DNA from: Melieria omissa
Taxonomy: Eukaryota > Arthropoda > Insecta > Diptera > Ulidiidae
Length of the DNA: 64,000 nucleotides
Direction: 5' to 3'
Assembly: GCA_963971225.1 (NCBI GenBank)
Contig: OZ020267.1
Coordinates: 92,617,648 to 92,681,647, forward strand
The position numbers and the translations under genes were made by a program. Under the pieces are notes generated by a model that was given only the letters and a program-made list of their open reading frames with translations, was not told the origin of the DNA and did not search any database. Numbering within the stretch: position 1 is the first letter of the stretch; the number at the start of each line of letters is the position of its first letter. Positions 10,687 to 21,752 of the stretch are shown here, piece by piece.

Positions 10687-11848
10687 CACTGATCAACAGC
10701 AAAATGGCTTTTCTGGATTTGACATCAGTTCTAGGGTAATTAGGGACCGCTGCTTTCGAATCCGCAAATCGTTTTTAAAACTTTGTTTCCGTTTTCGCAA
10801 AAAATGGGCGTGTCACTTTTTCGGATTTTCCCTGACTTCTTGCACGTTTGGGATTTCAATTTCTAAACCAATAAACGGCTTGACATGATTTTCACTTTGT
10901 GGCATTTACAACACCTCACAGCTTCTTTTCCAATATAATTTATTTTTATAAGTTTTACAATTCCGCGGTTATTGGACCTCAAAGTCAGAAAATATGGAAA
11001 TTCAAGGCGTTTTCTTTGATGTTAAAAAACATGCACATTTTTCGTAAATCAAGTGTCAAGTTAGGTGTTAAACGAAAGCGGAAACATAAAATAATACAAC
11101 ACAGCCAAGTTATTTGGCGTGATTCCCATTCTTGTCGAAGTATAAGGAAAAATGACCATACTCATTTTCATCACTTTTCATACTTTTTCCTTAAAAAATT
11201 AACGGCCTCAAAATATGCAATGTTTTTAATTTTTTTTTGGTTTGAGTAATTCCAAATCTTTTTGTTTCTTGCTTGTATTCCAGACTGTAAACGGAACATA
11301 TAAAAGAGCATATTTTGAGGTCGTTGATTTTTAAGAAAAAAGTATAAAAGTTGATGAAAATCACGATGGCACATGTTTCCTATTATTTCGATAAGAATGG
11401 AAACCACGCCAAAACATTTAGCTGTGCTGTATTATTTGATGTTTCCGCTTTCATTTAACAGCTAACTCATTAATAGATTTAAGAAAAATGTGCATGTTTT
11501 TGACCATCCAAGAAAACGCCTTGAAATTCCATATTTTCCGACTTTGAGGTCCAATTACCGCGAAATCGCAAAACTTATAAAAAAAATTACATTGGAAAAG
11601 AAGCCGTGAGGTGTTGTAAATGCCACAAAGTGAAAATCATGTCAACCGGTTTATTGGTTTCGAAATTTTAATTCCAAACGTGAAAAAAGACAGGGAAAAT
11701 CCGAAAAAGTGACACGCCCATTTTCTGCGAAAACGGAAACTAAGTTTTAAAAACGGCTTGCGGATTCGAAAGCAGCGGTCCCTAATTACCCTAGAACTGA
11801 TGTCAAACCCAGAAAAGCCGACCAAAAGTCGAAATTTGTTGCCCTGTG
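10687..11848. mobile_element. Foldback element C: about 530 bp inverted arms, TAA TSD
   Basis: Sequence from 10687 to about 11220 reappears reverse-complemented from about 11320 to 11848, for example gaccgctgctttcgaatccgc at 10745 against gcggattcgaaagcagcggtc at 11760. Ends are CACTGATCAACA and (reversed) CACAGGGCAACA. TAA flanks both sides (10684-10686, 11849-11851). The loop is about 100 bp. No transposase is encoded; the ORFs in the arms mirror each other. Fragments of the same arm occur at 22440-22570, 58838-59338 and 60440-60580. Confidence 0.85.
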
Positions 11849-12229
11849 TAATTGATTACAAAATAAATCGGTATGGGCATAATTCCGAAAATAAATTCTC
11901 ATTTGTAACTCCGAATCGTTAGGTTTTGCAGAGTTGCCGTTGCTTTCGTTTGCTGTTTCAAAAAGTCGCTGCTTCGTAGAAGCATGTTCTAAACTATGGT
12001 AACTGAAAAATTAAAGTCGACTTTATCTTTTTAGTCTTTTGCTAACTAAAGCCGGCTTTTATGTGGGGCTATGATTATGCGCCAATGCGTTTGCAAATCA
12101 AACAAACAAGCAACAACAAGTACATCAATACGTTGGCTCCCGCGCGCCTCAGTAAACAAGTCGGCACGGGTTGCCGTGGTTCTAAATACATGAAATTTTA
12201 TTTATAATAGTTTTGACTGCGGCAGGTCA

Positions 12230-13700
12230 ATCACCTGCCCTGGCAGAACAACACAACCGATTAACGTAACCAACACAAGGCAAAGCCTTGGATACACAAC
12301 CACCCCTAAGTTGACGACATTTCGCACACGTACCTGGACAAGAATCGCGCAGTGGAACGTAAGAACTCTCAGGGAAACATCCAGATAAGCTCAACTCGAA
12401 GTGCAGATGGCGATCTATAACATCGACATTCTCGGCGTGAGCGAAATGTGATGGCACGAGAAGGTGGAAAAGAAGTCAGAGGGGAAAGTGGCGTAGGTCT
12501 AATAATTTCCAAGGACATGCGGAATACCTTGTATTCCTGGAAGCCTATCTCAGACCGCATAATCCTGGCCCGCTTCTGCAGCAGTGTTCACCGGCACATC
12601 ACCATCGGGCAATGCTATGCGCCAACGGAAGATGCTGACTATGCTGTCAAAAATGAGTTCTACACGCAGTTAATGACAACGATCAGCACCATCCGTAGAG
12701 GCGATATTACCTTCCTGATGGGCGACTTCAATGCGAAAATCGGGAACAACTCTGGTCTCAAGCAGATTATGGGAGTCCCCGGCTACGGCACACGAAACAA
12801 CAATGGTGACAGGTTTATCAAGTTGTGTCAGACGTTCCAGCTAGTCATTGGTGGCTCCATCTTCCCCCCACAAAGGAATCCACAAATACACTTGGACTTC
12901 TCCTAGTGGCGGTACACGCAACCAAATAGACCACATTTTCGTGAGCCGGAAGTGGAGGGGTTCGCTAATTGATGTCAGGAACAGACGGGGAGCTGACATA
13001 GATAGCGACCACGAACTCATCACCGGTGACATAAAGGTCAAGCTGAAATATAGAAAGAAAACTGACACGCAACGCAGATATAAACGCTTTAATGTACAGC
13101 TATTGCGCAATGCCGTCACCAGAAAAGAAGTGGTCAGCGTCTTTCGCAGGAAGTTGCTCACAAATCAAAGTAACATCGATTGGGTAGCCAAAAATGCCAC
13201 GTTCAGGCAAATCGCACAAGAAAAACTTGGGAGAGTAAAGCATACTGGCTCCAAACCTTGGATCTCAGACACTGCTTGGGGTCATCCAGCGCAGAAATGA
13301 ACTCAAAAGGAAACTTATCAATGACGATGCTGTGCGGCCAGCCTACAGATAAGCCACAAAGCTAGTCACGAAATCGGCCAGAACTGATAAGAGAAAGTTC
13401 ATGGAAAACCTCGCCAGTGATGCCGAAGCGGCAGCAGGAGCCAACAATATGAGACAGCTGTATCGCTTAGTTGGGCGCCTAACCAACCAACCAAGTAATA
13501 GAAACCAGCCAATTAGGGATCTGAGTGGTGCATCACTAACGTGCAACGATGACCAAGTTTGTAGATGGAAAGAACACTTCGAATCAGTCAGCAACATCAT
13601 TACAAACGATGAGAGCAGCTGCGAAGTGTACAGCACAAAAACCAATAACAAATTGGCAACAACCTGCCCTAGCATAGCGGAGATTAGGGATAAAAGATAA
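12230..13700 (+). pseudogene. LINE (RTE/CR1-like) AP-endonuclease half
   Basis: The sequence encodes an apurinic-endonuclease domain of a non-LTR retrotransposon. It starts RIAQWNVRTLRE at about 12335, then ITIGQCYAPTEDADY, FLMGDFNAKIGNN (GDFN motif), and after a frameshift near 12900 TRNQIDHIFVSRKW and ADIDSDHELITGDI (SDH motif). A linker follows with LYRLVGRLTNQP and DLSGASLTCNDDQVCRWKEHF, which normally precedes the reverse transcriptase. The frame ends near 13700 at SIAEIRDKR, where the R1-like LINE begins. The reverse transcriptase half is at 18040-19258. Several stops are present. Confidence 0.8.
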
Positions 13701-13899
13701 GAGCCACAATCATACAAAGTACCGAGTGTACGAATGAGCTAAGTGTAAAGAGACGGTCGGTCAGGCGATTGAGACGTAAGTTTCAGCGCGCCCGGGCGGC
13801 CAATTCTGAGCACTTGGCCCAGCGCAGGTCTGATTTCAAAAGATGTACAGTGCTTTTCAAAAATAAGTGTTGCTTATAAAACTTACAAAAGAAGGTATA

Positions 13900-14583
13900 G
13901 TAATGAATTTTATATATTTTCTGAAAGGCTGTGCAAATATCTTTTTCGCATTATTATCAAAACTTTGTTCAGTCTCCGTTGTTGTCAGTAATTGCTTGGC
14001 GTCTGTTGTTACAATTTTGGCTTATTTTGGAGTGTACTCCAAAGAAACCCCTCTCGAAATCCGTTTTAATGCCAAAATGAGCTGTTTTTTTGCTGATATT
14101 GTTTTTCCTCTAAGCTTTGGCTTCATTAAGGACCAAACATTTTCGATCGGGTTTGCATCTGGACTTTGATATGGCCAATTTAGTGTTTCCACCCCAAATT
14201 TTCTCTATCCCATTTCAGACAATTTTTACCCACATGTTCTTACCCAATAGCGATTTCGACATGGTACTTCTATGAGGAATGCCCGATTTCAGAAGCCTGC
14301 ATCGGATAGTGGCCGTTGATACTTCGACTCTCTTTTCTTCGCTAGCTTCAGGCTAAGAGTTGGAGTGTTATCAAACATCCAGACTGTCGCCTTATCCGCT
14401 TTGTTCTGAGTGGTTCTCTTCCTGCCTCTCTGTGGCTCGTCGTCGCCATTTCCGAACTCTTTGAATTGACTCACCCACTTCCTCACAAATGAAACTGATG
14501 TTTTTGTGTATTTTGCGACTTGTGGAGGATTCATTTTTAGCCCATTTGGATGGTTTACCAAAAACACTTCTTCGAAACGTTTT
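13900..14583 (-). pseudogene. Tc1-type transposase, N-terminal domain plus scraps
   Basis: On the - strand, FEEVFLVNHPNGLKMNPPQV and YTKTSVSFVRKWVSQFKEFG form the helix-turn-helix, followed by DDEPQRGRKRTTQ, the GRPR-like hinge, and TPTLSLKLAKKRE. Later text (RCKPDRKCLVLNEAKA) looks like the third catalytic block in a shifted frame. The start of the domain continues beyond the piggyBac insert: joining across TTAA gives KIGAVFKKRFEEVF in one frame (upstream part at 16578-16650). The transposase is related to that at 8198. Confidence 0.75.
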
Positions 14584-14934
14584 TTAACCGTAGATCGAGC
14601 TTTGTATCAAAAATGATACATTTGGTGTTTTGTTTTTTCTTATAACTTCTTGCACTATATAATTAATTGAACCACTCCTTGTGACTTTGTTTAAAACCAT
14701 CGTTCACACTTTTTTAAGAAAAAGGGCGTGAGAAAATTGAAAAGTTTATAATTCTCTCCTTTGTATCACTTTTGATACATATGGCATTTCGAACATTTCT
14801 ATGCCATGGTGAATGTTATTTGCGTTCTGTTTCTTCATATGTGAAATTATCTCCTAATAGACGTGTAAAAACAATTCTCGGCTTATATATATTGGAATAT
14901 AGATTTTTGTGTAATTTTGTGGATTGTTGAAGTA

Positions 14935-16440
14935 ATGTTGCGTCCACGATTTTTGACGTTGGAAGAACTAGTAAACGACGTCTTGGATAACACTGTGCGA
15001 CAGCATTTTTCACACTGGAAAAAATCCATATGGGCGTGAAACTAGAGACCAAACATAGTAATACTGGAAAGGACTTCAAAATTTTGAAGGGAATAAAAAA
15101 TATAAAAAATACTTAGCCTCGTTAAAATATGGCGATACGTATATCAAATGAAAGAGGAAACGCTCAAGAATTTAAATAAAATTGATTTTTTATCTATTTG
15201 TAAAAAAAGGACATGAAAAAGGTCCTTTGGAAATTTTAATCCTTTATATCCTTGAAACTTTATAACGAATTTTCTTGAAAAGTAAGTATGTTAGAACCCA
15301 AAATCTCTTTGATCACGTGTCAAAATTTCATTACTCTAATTTTATTTGTTCGAAAGTTATTAAAAAAAAGGTTGGAGCTGCAAGTCTAATGCAGTACAAA
15401 TATTCTAATTTATTTGCGTATCAGTATTTTAAATAATAAAAAAGATACAAAATCAAAGAAGCGAGAATAATGAAATTTTGACACGTAATCAAGGAGATTT
15501 TGGGTTTAAACATACCTACTTTTTAAGAAAATTCGTTATAAATTTTCAAGGATATAAAGGATTAAAATTTTCAAAGGACCTTTTTCATGTCCTTTTTTTA
15601 CAAATAGATAAAAAATAAATTTTATTTAAATTCTTGAGCTTTTCCTCTTTCATTTGATATACATATCGCCATATTTTAACGAGGCTAAGTATTTTTTATA
15701 TTTTTTTTATTTTTTATTCCCTTCAAAATTTTGAAGTCCTTTTAAAAGGACAAAGGATGTAGAAATGAAAAACTGAGTACGCAGTACTACTATGTTTGGT
15801 CTCTAGTTTCACGCCCATATGGATTTTTTCCAGTGTGAAATTTTTTTTCATTTTTGTCGCACAGTGTAACAGTTCAGAGAATGAAATCGAGAACGAAGAC
15901 ATTTTCAATCGGACATTGAAATAGACAGTGAAACTGTTTCATCTGAGCCTGATGGGAATATTGGCAGTAACTCTGGTGTTGACTCGAGAGACGACGCTAT
16001 TGGGAGCCAAAATAGCTACTTTCAATATACTACAATCCTCACGATTCCGTGACCTTTGACGAAAAATTACTGGTATTTCATGGCCGCTGCAAATTCCGGC
16101 AGTAAGTTCTCTCTAAGCCCGAAAGATATCGCTTATTGTTGATTCAAATACGTGCTATGTATGGAAAATACAGCACAATGCATCACGGGCCTAATATTGT
16201 CAACAATTCAAAGATATTGCCGGAAATTATTTCTTTTTATAGCACAACGACAGGAAGTGTTAATACAGTTGACAAAATGTTGGACTGCTACAGATGTAAA
16301 TGGCTGTGTTTTAAAAAATAATCGATATTGCGGCTCTGAATGCTTACACTGGTTACAATGATTTATGATAATTATTCTACTACCTACGTGAAAAACCATA
16401 TTGTAAAGACAGAAATTTTTGCATTGATTGCACTAATAAA
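14935..16440 (+). pseudogene. piggyBac transposase, split by foldback A and decayed
   Basis: The N-terminus MLRPRFLTLEELVNDVLD is interrupted at 14990 by foldback A. Deleting A and one TAA restores DNSSENEIENEDIF in frame, giving the acidic N-terminus typical of piggyBac. From about 16050 the sequence reads VTFDEKLLVFHGRCKFRQ, the piggyBac block around the second catalytic Asp region (usual form M-x-x-DEQLxPFRGRxxFRQ). After a deletion come STTTGSVNTVDKMLDCYRCKW (third Asp region, TxGVDxxDQ) and near 16400 a CKDRNFCIDCTNKC-type Cys tail. Multiple stops show it is inactive. Confidence 0.75.
14991..15866. mobile_element. Foldback element A: about 380 bp inverted arms, TAA TSD
   Basis: Ends are CACTGTGCGACA and its complement; TAA flanks both sides (14988-14990, 15867-15869). 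Left-arm text such as ttaaaatatggcgatacgtatatc at 15121 is mirrored at 15655. No protein is encoded. Correct boundaries are confirmed because the piggyBac frame around it is restored when A plus one TAA is removed. Ends resemble those of B (CACCGTGCGACA). Confidence 0.88.
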
Positions 16441-18039
16441 TGCTTATTTAAAAAGAAAACACATTTGTAACAAAATTCCCTAATTTTTTTTATTTTTTCA
16501 TATGAATTTTAGTATGTATCAAAAATGATACATAGGATGGGATTCCTTAATTTTTTTAAAGCTCGATCTAAGGTTAAATACAGCACCAATTTTTAATTCT
16601 TGATATTTCCGCGAAAACTTAGACCCAACTAAGAAAACAGAAACACGCGAAGATGATCTGATTTTAAAACTATGGCAAACTTCAACAGTTAAAGAGATAT
16701 GGCCAACACTTATTTTTGAAACGCACTGTATGAACGAGTATAAGAGTATGCTTGTTCGCGTTAAGGAAGACACTGGGCGGGAGTTTGTGGCAGACCATAG
16801 GGATGACCCATGGGGTCATGTATATCGGATCTGCCGCTGTAAGAAAAAGCAGGTGGATGTGAGCGCCCTCCGTGTTGGTGACATTATGACATCAACATGG
16901 AGGGACAGTGTAAACGTTCTCTTAGCCGAGTTCTTTCCTAGGGTGGTTCAGCAGATGCCACCAGCACAAATGGCAGCTGCTGAGCCATTAGAAGACGGAG
17001 AATTAGAGTATGCTTGGTAAAGTACTGGAACGGATTATGGTGGATCGGCTTCAAGCGCAACTGGGTGGGCTATCGGATGGACAGTTTGGGTTTCGAAAGA
17101 GACTCGGCGTGGAAGATGCTTGGATGTATGTAAAATCGGTGGTGCGTGAGAGTTGCGAGAACTATGTTCTCGGTGCGCTGGGATAAAGTGGTTGAATGGC
17201 TGAATCATGCCGACTGCCTGGAAACAGCTCTCTGGAAGAGCTATTTCTCAGACATGAAGGCATGTGTGATTGGGGAGAATGAACGGGTTGAAATAGATGT
17301 GGCTCGAGCATACTGTGACCATGCTGCTCAAAGTGAGTGCAAGTGCTGAGTGTATGTGTGGGGCTTTGAGAGAGGATTGGTAGCATGTGTTGTGTGAGTG
17401 CCCTTTGTACTTAGATTTGAGAGACCTTGGGTGGATGGGGATTAGTCGGACGGACGGTGTGTGCGTGAAGCACTCTCCACCAGCCAGCTGGTTAATTATT
17501 GCCATAATTAATGATTATGCGAATGCTGTGTTTCGGCGGCGACGGCAGTTTGGTGTTTTGCCAAGTGTGAATGTGTGAGTGAATAAGGGGGGTGGTCTAT
17601 TGAATAGATGAATGAGTGCGCACGTAAATGGGGTCAAGTGCGGTACGGTGGTCATCAGTCCACGAGCTAAATGGGGCTCAACTGGTAGTAGCAGTCTGCT
17701 GCGCAGTCTGGCCAGAGGCTTTGTCTGGTACCACGGGGATGAGGGTGTCCCTGGAGCCTTGTGCTTCAGCCTGATCTTGGGACGGCCCCCTCGGGGAGAT
17801 TCATGGAGGCTTGGTTAAACACCCAATTGCGGGTAGAGTTTAGTCTCGGCGTGGAGTTGCGTTTACAACCGGGTGCCGGACCCATAACACGGCAGAGGTT
17901 TAGATAGGCCTCGATCCCTACCAAGGAGGGGTAATGTGCCATTTACATTATCCCAATTGGTACTGGGAGCTAGTCTCTCGGGGCGCTTATCAACGCTCAA
18001 TTTTGATACGCTGTGCTTTTGAGGGGGCTAGGCCGGCCG

Positions 18040-19258
18040 CACTGGTGGCACTCACGTTAAAAATTCGACATTCAATGCAATGTGTCGAAAGCTCCCTAAG
18101 AGATAAGCAAGCTGGCTTTCGCCCTCATCGGAGCTGTGTTGACCAAGCTAACGCACTCCGCATCATAGTAGAACAATCAATTGAGTGGCGCTCCCCGCTG
18201 TACATGTTGTTCATCGACCTCAAGAAAGCATTCGACACAATAAAAAGAAGCGCAATTTGGCTAGCATTGAGAAGAAAGGCGATCCCCCGGAAACTAATTC
18301 GTCTCATCAGGGCGTTTTACGAGAACTCTGAACTGGCAGTACTACACAACGGCAACATCAGCGATTCTTTCACTACCAACGCAGGAGTCAGGTAAGGCTG
18401 CCGCCTGTCGCCTCTCTTCTTCGCCATCGTACTGGACGACGTCATGAGCAAACTCACCAGGCATCGTATGGACCTTCACCAGGCACCTCGAGGATTTGGA
18501 CTTCGCTGATGACATCTGCCTCCTCTCGCACAAACTCTCCGACATGCAAGCAAAAGCCGGTCGCGCTGGCACGCACCGTCGGTCTGGAGGTCAACATCGC
18601 CAAGACCAAGGCCATGAGAGTCAATCATAGCAGCACAAACCATATAAAGATTGACGGTTGTGCCGTGGAGTTCGTCGACAGCTTTTGATACCTCGGTTGC
18701 ACAATCAAGGCGGACGGCGGAGCGGAAAAAGATGCCAACTGCAGACTGAGTAAAACCAGGGCAGCGTTCGGACGGCCGCATTCAGAATGGGCAAGCTCTC
18801 AAATCTCCAGACGCACGAAGCTACGAATATTCAACGCATATGTGAAGTCGACATTGTCGTACGGAAGCGAAACATGGTTAGTCTCGAATGCCATCACCGA
18901 GAGGCTACAAACTTTCGTCAACAAATGCCTGCGAATCATCTGCAGGATATTCTGGCCCACCACAATTAGTCACGACGCGCTGTGGAAGATTACCAATGAG
19001 AAACCCATTCTGAGGCAAATAAAGCGCAGAAAATAGAAATGGATAGGTCATATGCTAAGAGAACCACCCAACAGCATCACGAGAATGACACTGGACTGGA
19101 ACCCGCAAGGGAGTAGAAGTCGCGGTCGATCAAAAAACACATGGGAAGGCGCAAAAACAACAGCCCAGAATCGTGTACGATGGAAGAGTATTGTTAAGGC
19201 CCTATGCCCAGTGAGTAGTGAACAAGGAATACAAAAAAATATACATACATCGCTATTT
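18040..19258 (+). pseudogene. LINE (RTE/CR1-like) reverse transcriptase half
   Basis: The probable continuation of the LINE at 12230. LRDKQAGFRPHRSCVDQ begins the finger region, then LFIDLKKAFDTIKRSAIW (first catalytic Asp motif), GCRLSPLFFAIVLDD, DLDFADDICLLSHKLSDM (the FADD active site, near 18490), VNIAKTKAMRVNH and FVDSF-YLGC. The tail LQTFVNKCLRIICRIFWP, then WIGHMLREP and WNPQGSRSRGRSKNTW, is the C-terminal region usual for endonuclease-containing LINEs annotated as craniofacial-development-2-like proteins. Several frameshifts and a stop after NAGVR break it. About 100 codons between SIAEIR (13690) and this part are missing. The 3' end may be the A-rich stretch at 19230-19258. Confidence 0.8.
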
Positions 19259-19289
19259 TAAGCACGACACGACTGTGGAGTCGCCGAAC

Positions 19290-19862
19290 GGCGTAGTTTT
19301 AATCCTTCGTTGACCCAGTCAGATTTGTTCGAGAAAATAATTGTCTAATTATGTCTTATTTAAAGGGCTTTCGCCATATTTTAAGTAATTTGACCTCTTA
19401 AATCATGTTTCCCTATACAAACTCTTAACCCATCGTTGACCCCGTCAGATTTCGATTTTCGAATAAATTAAAAACACGTGTCGCTTTATTTATCATTTGG
19501 TGTATTTTAACCAAGTTTGAAGTCAAAATCCCCATTAAAGCATTGGTTAGAGATCGATTTTAAAAAAGTGAAAAACACGTGTCGAATTGCTTTTCACTAA
19601 GAGTACTTTCACCACGTTTGAAGTCAATGGGCCCATTAATTCAAGCTTTTTCACAGTTTCTTCATACAAACTTTTAACCCTTAGTTTACTCTCTTTGATT
19701 TCGATTTTAAAAAAACTAAGAAACACGTGTTTAATTATTTCGCATTGGATGTACATACTTTTACCAAGTCTGAAGTCAAACGGGCCAAAAAATGTTGTTT
19801 CTCCATACAAACGTTTACCCCTTGCTTTACCTCGTTAAATTTCGATTTAAAAAAAAAAATAC
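19290..19862 (+). repeat. Degenerate tandem array, ~126 bp monomer, 4-5 copies
   Basis: Successive blocks share gttgacccMgtcagatttcg, an A-run, AACACGTGT, tttgaagtcaatgggccc and catacaaacttttaaccc. Block starts near 19309, 19435, about 19556, 19684 and 19820. A further monomer is at 21945-22040 and a reverse-complement copy at 50560-50720. Confidence 0.72.
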
Positions 19863-20299
19863 AAAATCTATGCTTAATCAAAGACAAACTATAAGATGTC
19901 TCACGTTCATACAAATCAGTGGCGCTTCAAAAATTTGCCGTGGCTTTTTCAATAAAGCCAAGTGAGAGTGGTTTTTACAGCAGCGCCACATCCGGAGAGC
20001 AAGCCACGCAAGCAACTCTCTCTGCGCAACGATAAACCCACGCAAGCAACACTCTCTGCTTGAAGTAGGCAGAGATATGAATATGCGTGTGATCTCTATG
20101 TGCTCTTGTGTTGATTTTTTTGGTGGTTGATTTATTTAATCAGTAGCATGTGAAGTGAGCACACACAATTTTGCTTTTGCTTGGTAGTGATCAAGCCGTT
20201 GTTCTTTGTGTGAGCAAAACAAAGAGCGTTAATATTATTACGCTCTCACTGTACCGACGCTTGCTTGCTCTCGATAATGAAAATATTGCGATTTCGAGC
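19863..20299. other. No gene seen
   Basis: Contains short repeats such as ccacgcaagcaacwctctctgc (about 20004 and 20038). No protein or RNA gene was recognised. Confidence 0.45.
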
Positions 20300-20884
20300 C
20301 AGTGTGCTTACTTCTACCACATATGTGGTAGATCTACCACATTTATTTTAAAAATCAAGTTTCTACCACATCTACCACGGAGGGCTTAAAATCTACCACA
20401 TTTTTGTGGAACATACATTTTTCTATTAACTAACCTATTACTCCAAGTAAATTAGAGCTTTATGTTGTAAAATTTATGTTAGGGCTGCATTGAACATTGT
20501 AAGTGAAAATGTGCAAAAAAAAAAACGTATGCGGTAGTGACAGTGCTACTGCGACTTCGAAAGCAGTGCACTACAAATAGTTGACCGTTTGACAATTGTT
20601 TTGGCGGCAGGTGCAATTAAAATGGAAAAATTTCTAAAAAAGTTGAATAATCTTTGCCTTTATTTTTTAGTAACGTTTAGTCGTTTAGAATATCGCATGG
20701 CGATGGCAATGCCGTTGGACGGGACGAAGTTTTACCACGCGAAGTTGTGCCTGCTGCTGTTTGCGAGTCCGAGCTCCCAAAAAAGAAAAAAAAAATATAG
20801 CCAGCAATACAAAAAAAAAATTGGGACGAAACGCGGCACAGGTTAAAGTGCATAGAAGAACCTAAAATACAATTAATGTACAAA

Positions 20885-21752
20885 TACACTTTGTTTCAAA
20901 GCTATAAAGACATTCATTTTTTTCGTTATATGGGAAAATTAAAATATATTAAATAAAAATAATAATGCAGTTTTTTTCCTACATGGTCAACATAAAAAAT
21001 AGCAACAATAACTTTTTTGTGCTAACGGTAAATATTGAGAGAAAAAGAGAAATGTAAAAAATTCCATAGAAACGGTGTTTCATTGCTATAAAGACACTCA
21101 CTCCACTGTTGATAAATAAAACAACAATCACTTTTTCGGTGCAGTTAGTAATTTATTACTCTACCATTATTTGCAATGAAATCATAAATTCTATTTGGCA
21201 TAGAATTTGTGTAGTTGTTTAGCATTTCTTGGGTCACTTGTTCCCATGCAGCTAAAATGACCTCTTTTAACTGCTCCACTGTGTCAAATTGTCGAAAATT
21301 TGCATACACCTTCCGGACTAGCCAACCCCAGACGTTCTCAATGGGATTGAGATCCGGAGAACAAGCGGGCCAACCCATTGTCTCAATATTTTGACATCTA
21401 AGCCACGTTTTGGTTGATCTGCTCGTGTGGATTCTGGCATTATCCTGTTGGAATATGAATGCTTGCTCCTGGTGGTTGCCAATATAAGGAAGCAAACTAT
21501 GCTCCAACACTTCCTGATATTCCGAGCTATTCATTCTGCAAGTTGGGAACGCCAACGGGACTGTGCCTGAGCTTGAGAAGCCACCCCAAACCATTTGCGA
21601 TTGGCCACCAAAATTTCTCTTAGAGAAATACCGTGGTTCCATTCGCAAATCTCTCCAATATCCTAAAAACCCATCAGGATCATCAAGGTTGAATTTTTTT
21701 TCATCAGTCATCATCAAAAATGAATGTCTTTATAGCTTTGAAACAAAGTGTA
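20885..21752 (-). mobile_element. Tc1-type element, internally deleted, nested in hAT
   Basis: TA at 20885-20886 and 21751-21752 bound perfect inverted ends of about 37 bp (TACACTTTGTTTCAAAGCTA...). Length is 868 bp against the usual 1.3-1.6 kb, because the first half of the transposase gene is gone. A 14 bp direct repeat aattaatgtacaaa also lies just outside both ends (20871-20884, 21764-21777). Confidence 0.88.
21145..21717 (-). pseudogene. Tc1-type DD34E transposase, C-terminal 190 residues
   Basis: This frame is open and ends in a natural stop at 21145. DEKKFNLDDPDG holds the first catalytic Asp (residue 5), FQQDNARIHTSR the second (about residue 92) and CSPDLNPIENVWGW the Glu, with exactly 34 residues between the second Asp and the Glu. 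The N-terminal DNA-binding domain is absent because the start abuts the terminal repeat; this copy cannot bind its own ends. Its excellent preservation suggests a recent insertion. Confidence 0.88.

Larger units (their letters stand above)
10061..12083 (+). mobile_element. PIF/Harbinger element carrying a foldback insert
   Basis: The left end GGCGCATAGTCATAG and the right end (reversed) GGCGCATAATCATAG form imperfect terminal inverted repeats. AAT occurs on both sides (10058-10060, 12084-12086), a 3 bp duplication as expected for PIF/Harbinger. Subterminal sequence is rich in TTTAAAGTATAC-like repeats (10080-10190). An internal HARBI1-like fragment supports the assignment. Without the foldback insert the element is about 0.86 kb, so it was already internally deleted. 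Confidence 0.75.
14584..16577 (+). mobile_element. piggyBac-type element nested in Tc1
   Basis: TTAA at 14584-14587 and 16574-16577 flank ends CCGTAGATCGAGCTTT and (reversed) CCTTAGATCGAGCTTT. Near each end lies the palindrome TGTATCAAAAATGATACA (about 14602 and 16515), with a variant at 14762. The ends differ from those of the piggyBac at 182-1612, so this is another family. It contains a broken transposase and itself hosts foldback element A. Confidence 0.85.
13845..16730 (-). mobile_element. Tc1-type element with nested piggyBac
   Basis: TA-flanked 27 bp ends (left TACAGTGCTTTTCAAAAATAA..., right reversed TACAGTGCGTTTCAAAAATAA...) match at 26 of 27 positions. The internal coding sequence runs on the - strand. 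Excluding the piggyBac insert (14584-16577, less one TTAA) the element is about 0.9 kb, so it is internally deleted. The host sequence on both sides is one R1-like LINE frame, which fixes the boundaries. Confidence 0.88.
13700..18030 (+). mobile_element. R1/Waldo-like LINE, truncated, split by a Tc1-type element
   Basis: The 5'-truncated body starts near 13700 (RRSVRRLRRKFQRARAAN at 13753), is split by the Tc1 element at 13845, and resumes at 16731 (NEYKSMLVRVKEDTGREFV, DPWGHVYRICRCKKKQ). Removing the Tc1 and one TA gives an uninterrupted frame (FKRC-MNEYK). Fragments of reverse transcriptase (VLERIMVDRLQAQL at 17023, then a decayed GENERVEIDVAR) and of the C-terminal Cys knuckle (CECPLYLDLRDLGWMGI, about 17396) follow, with large internal deletions. 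From about 17580 to 18030 is a GC-rich non-coding tail that I take as the 3'UTR. The clade call rests on the Arg-rich and CECPLY motifs. Confidence 0.68.

Noticed and set aside
14991..15866. Foldback A and B as Transib relatives because their ends start CACTGTG/CACCGTG
   Set aside because: Their duplications are the 3 bp TAA, proved by frame restoration around A, not the 5 bp CG-rich duplication of Transib; no RAG1-like protein is linked to them.
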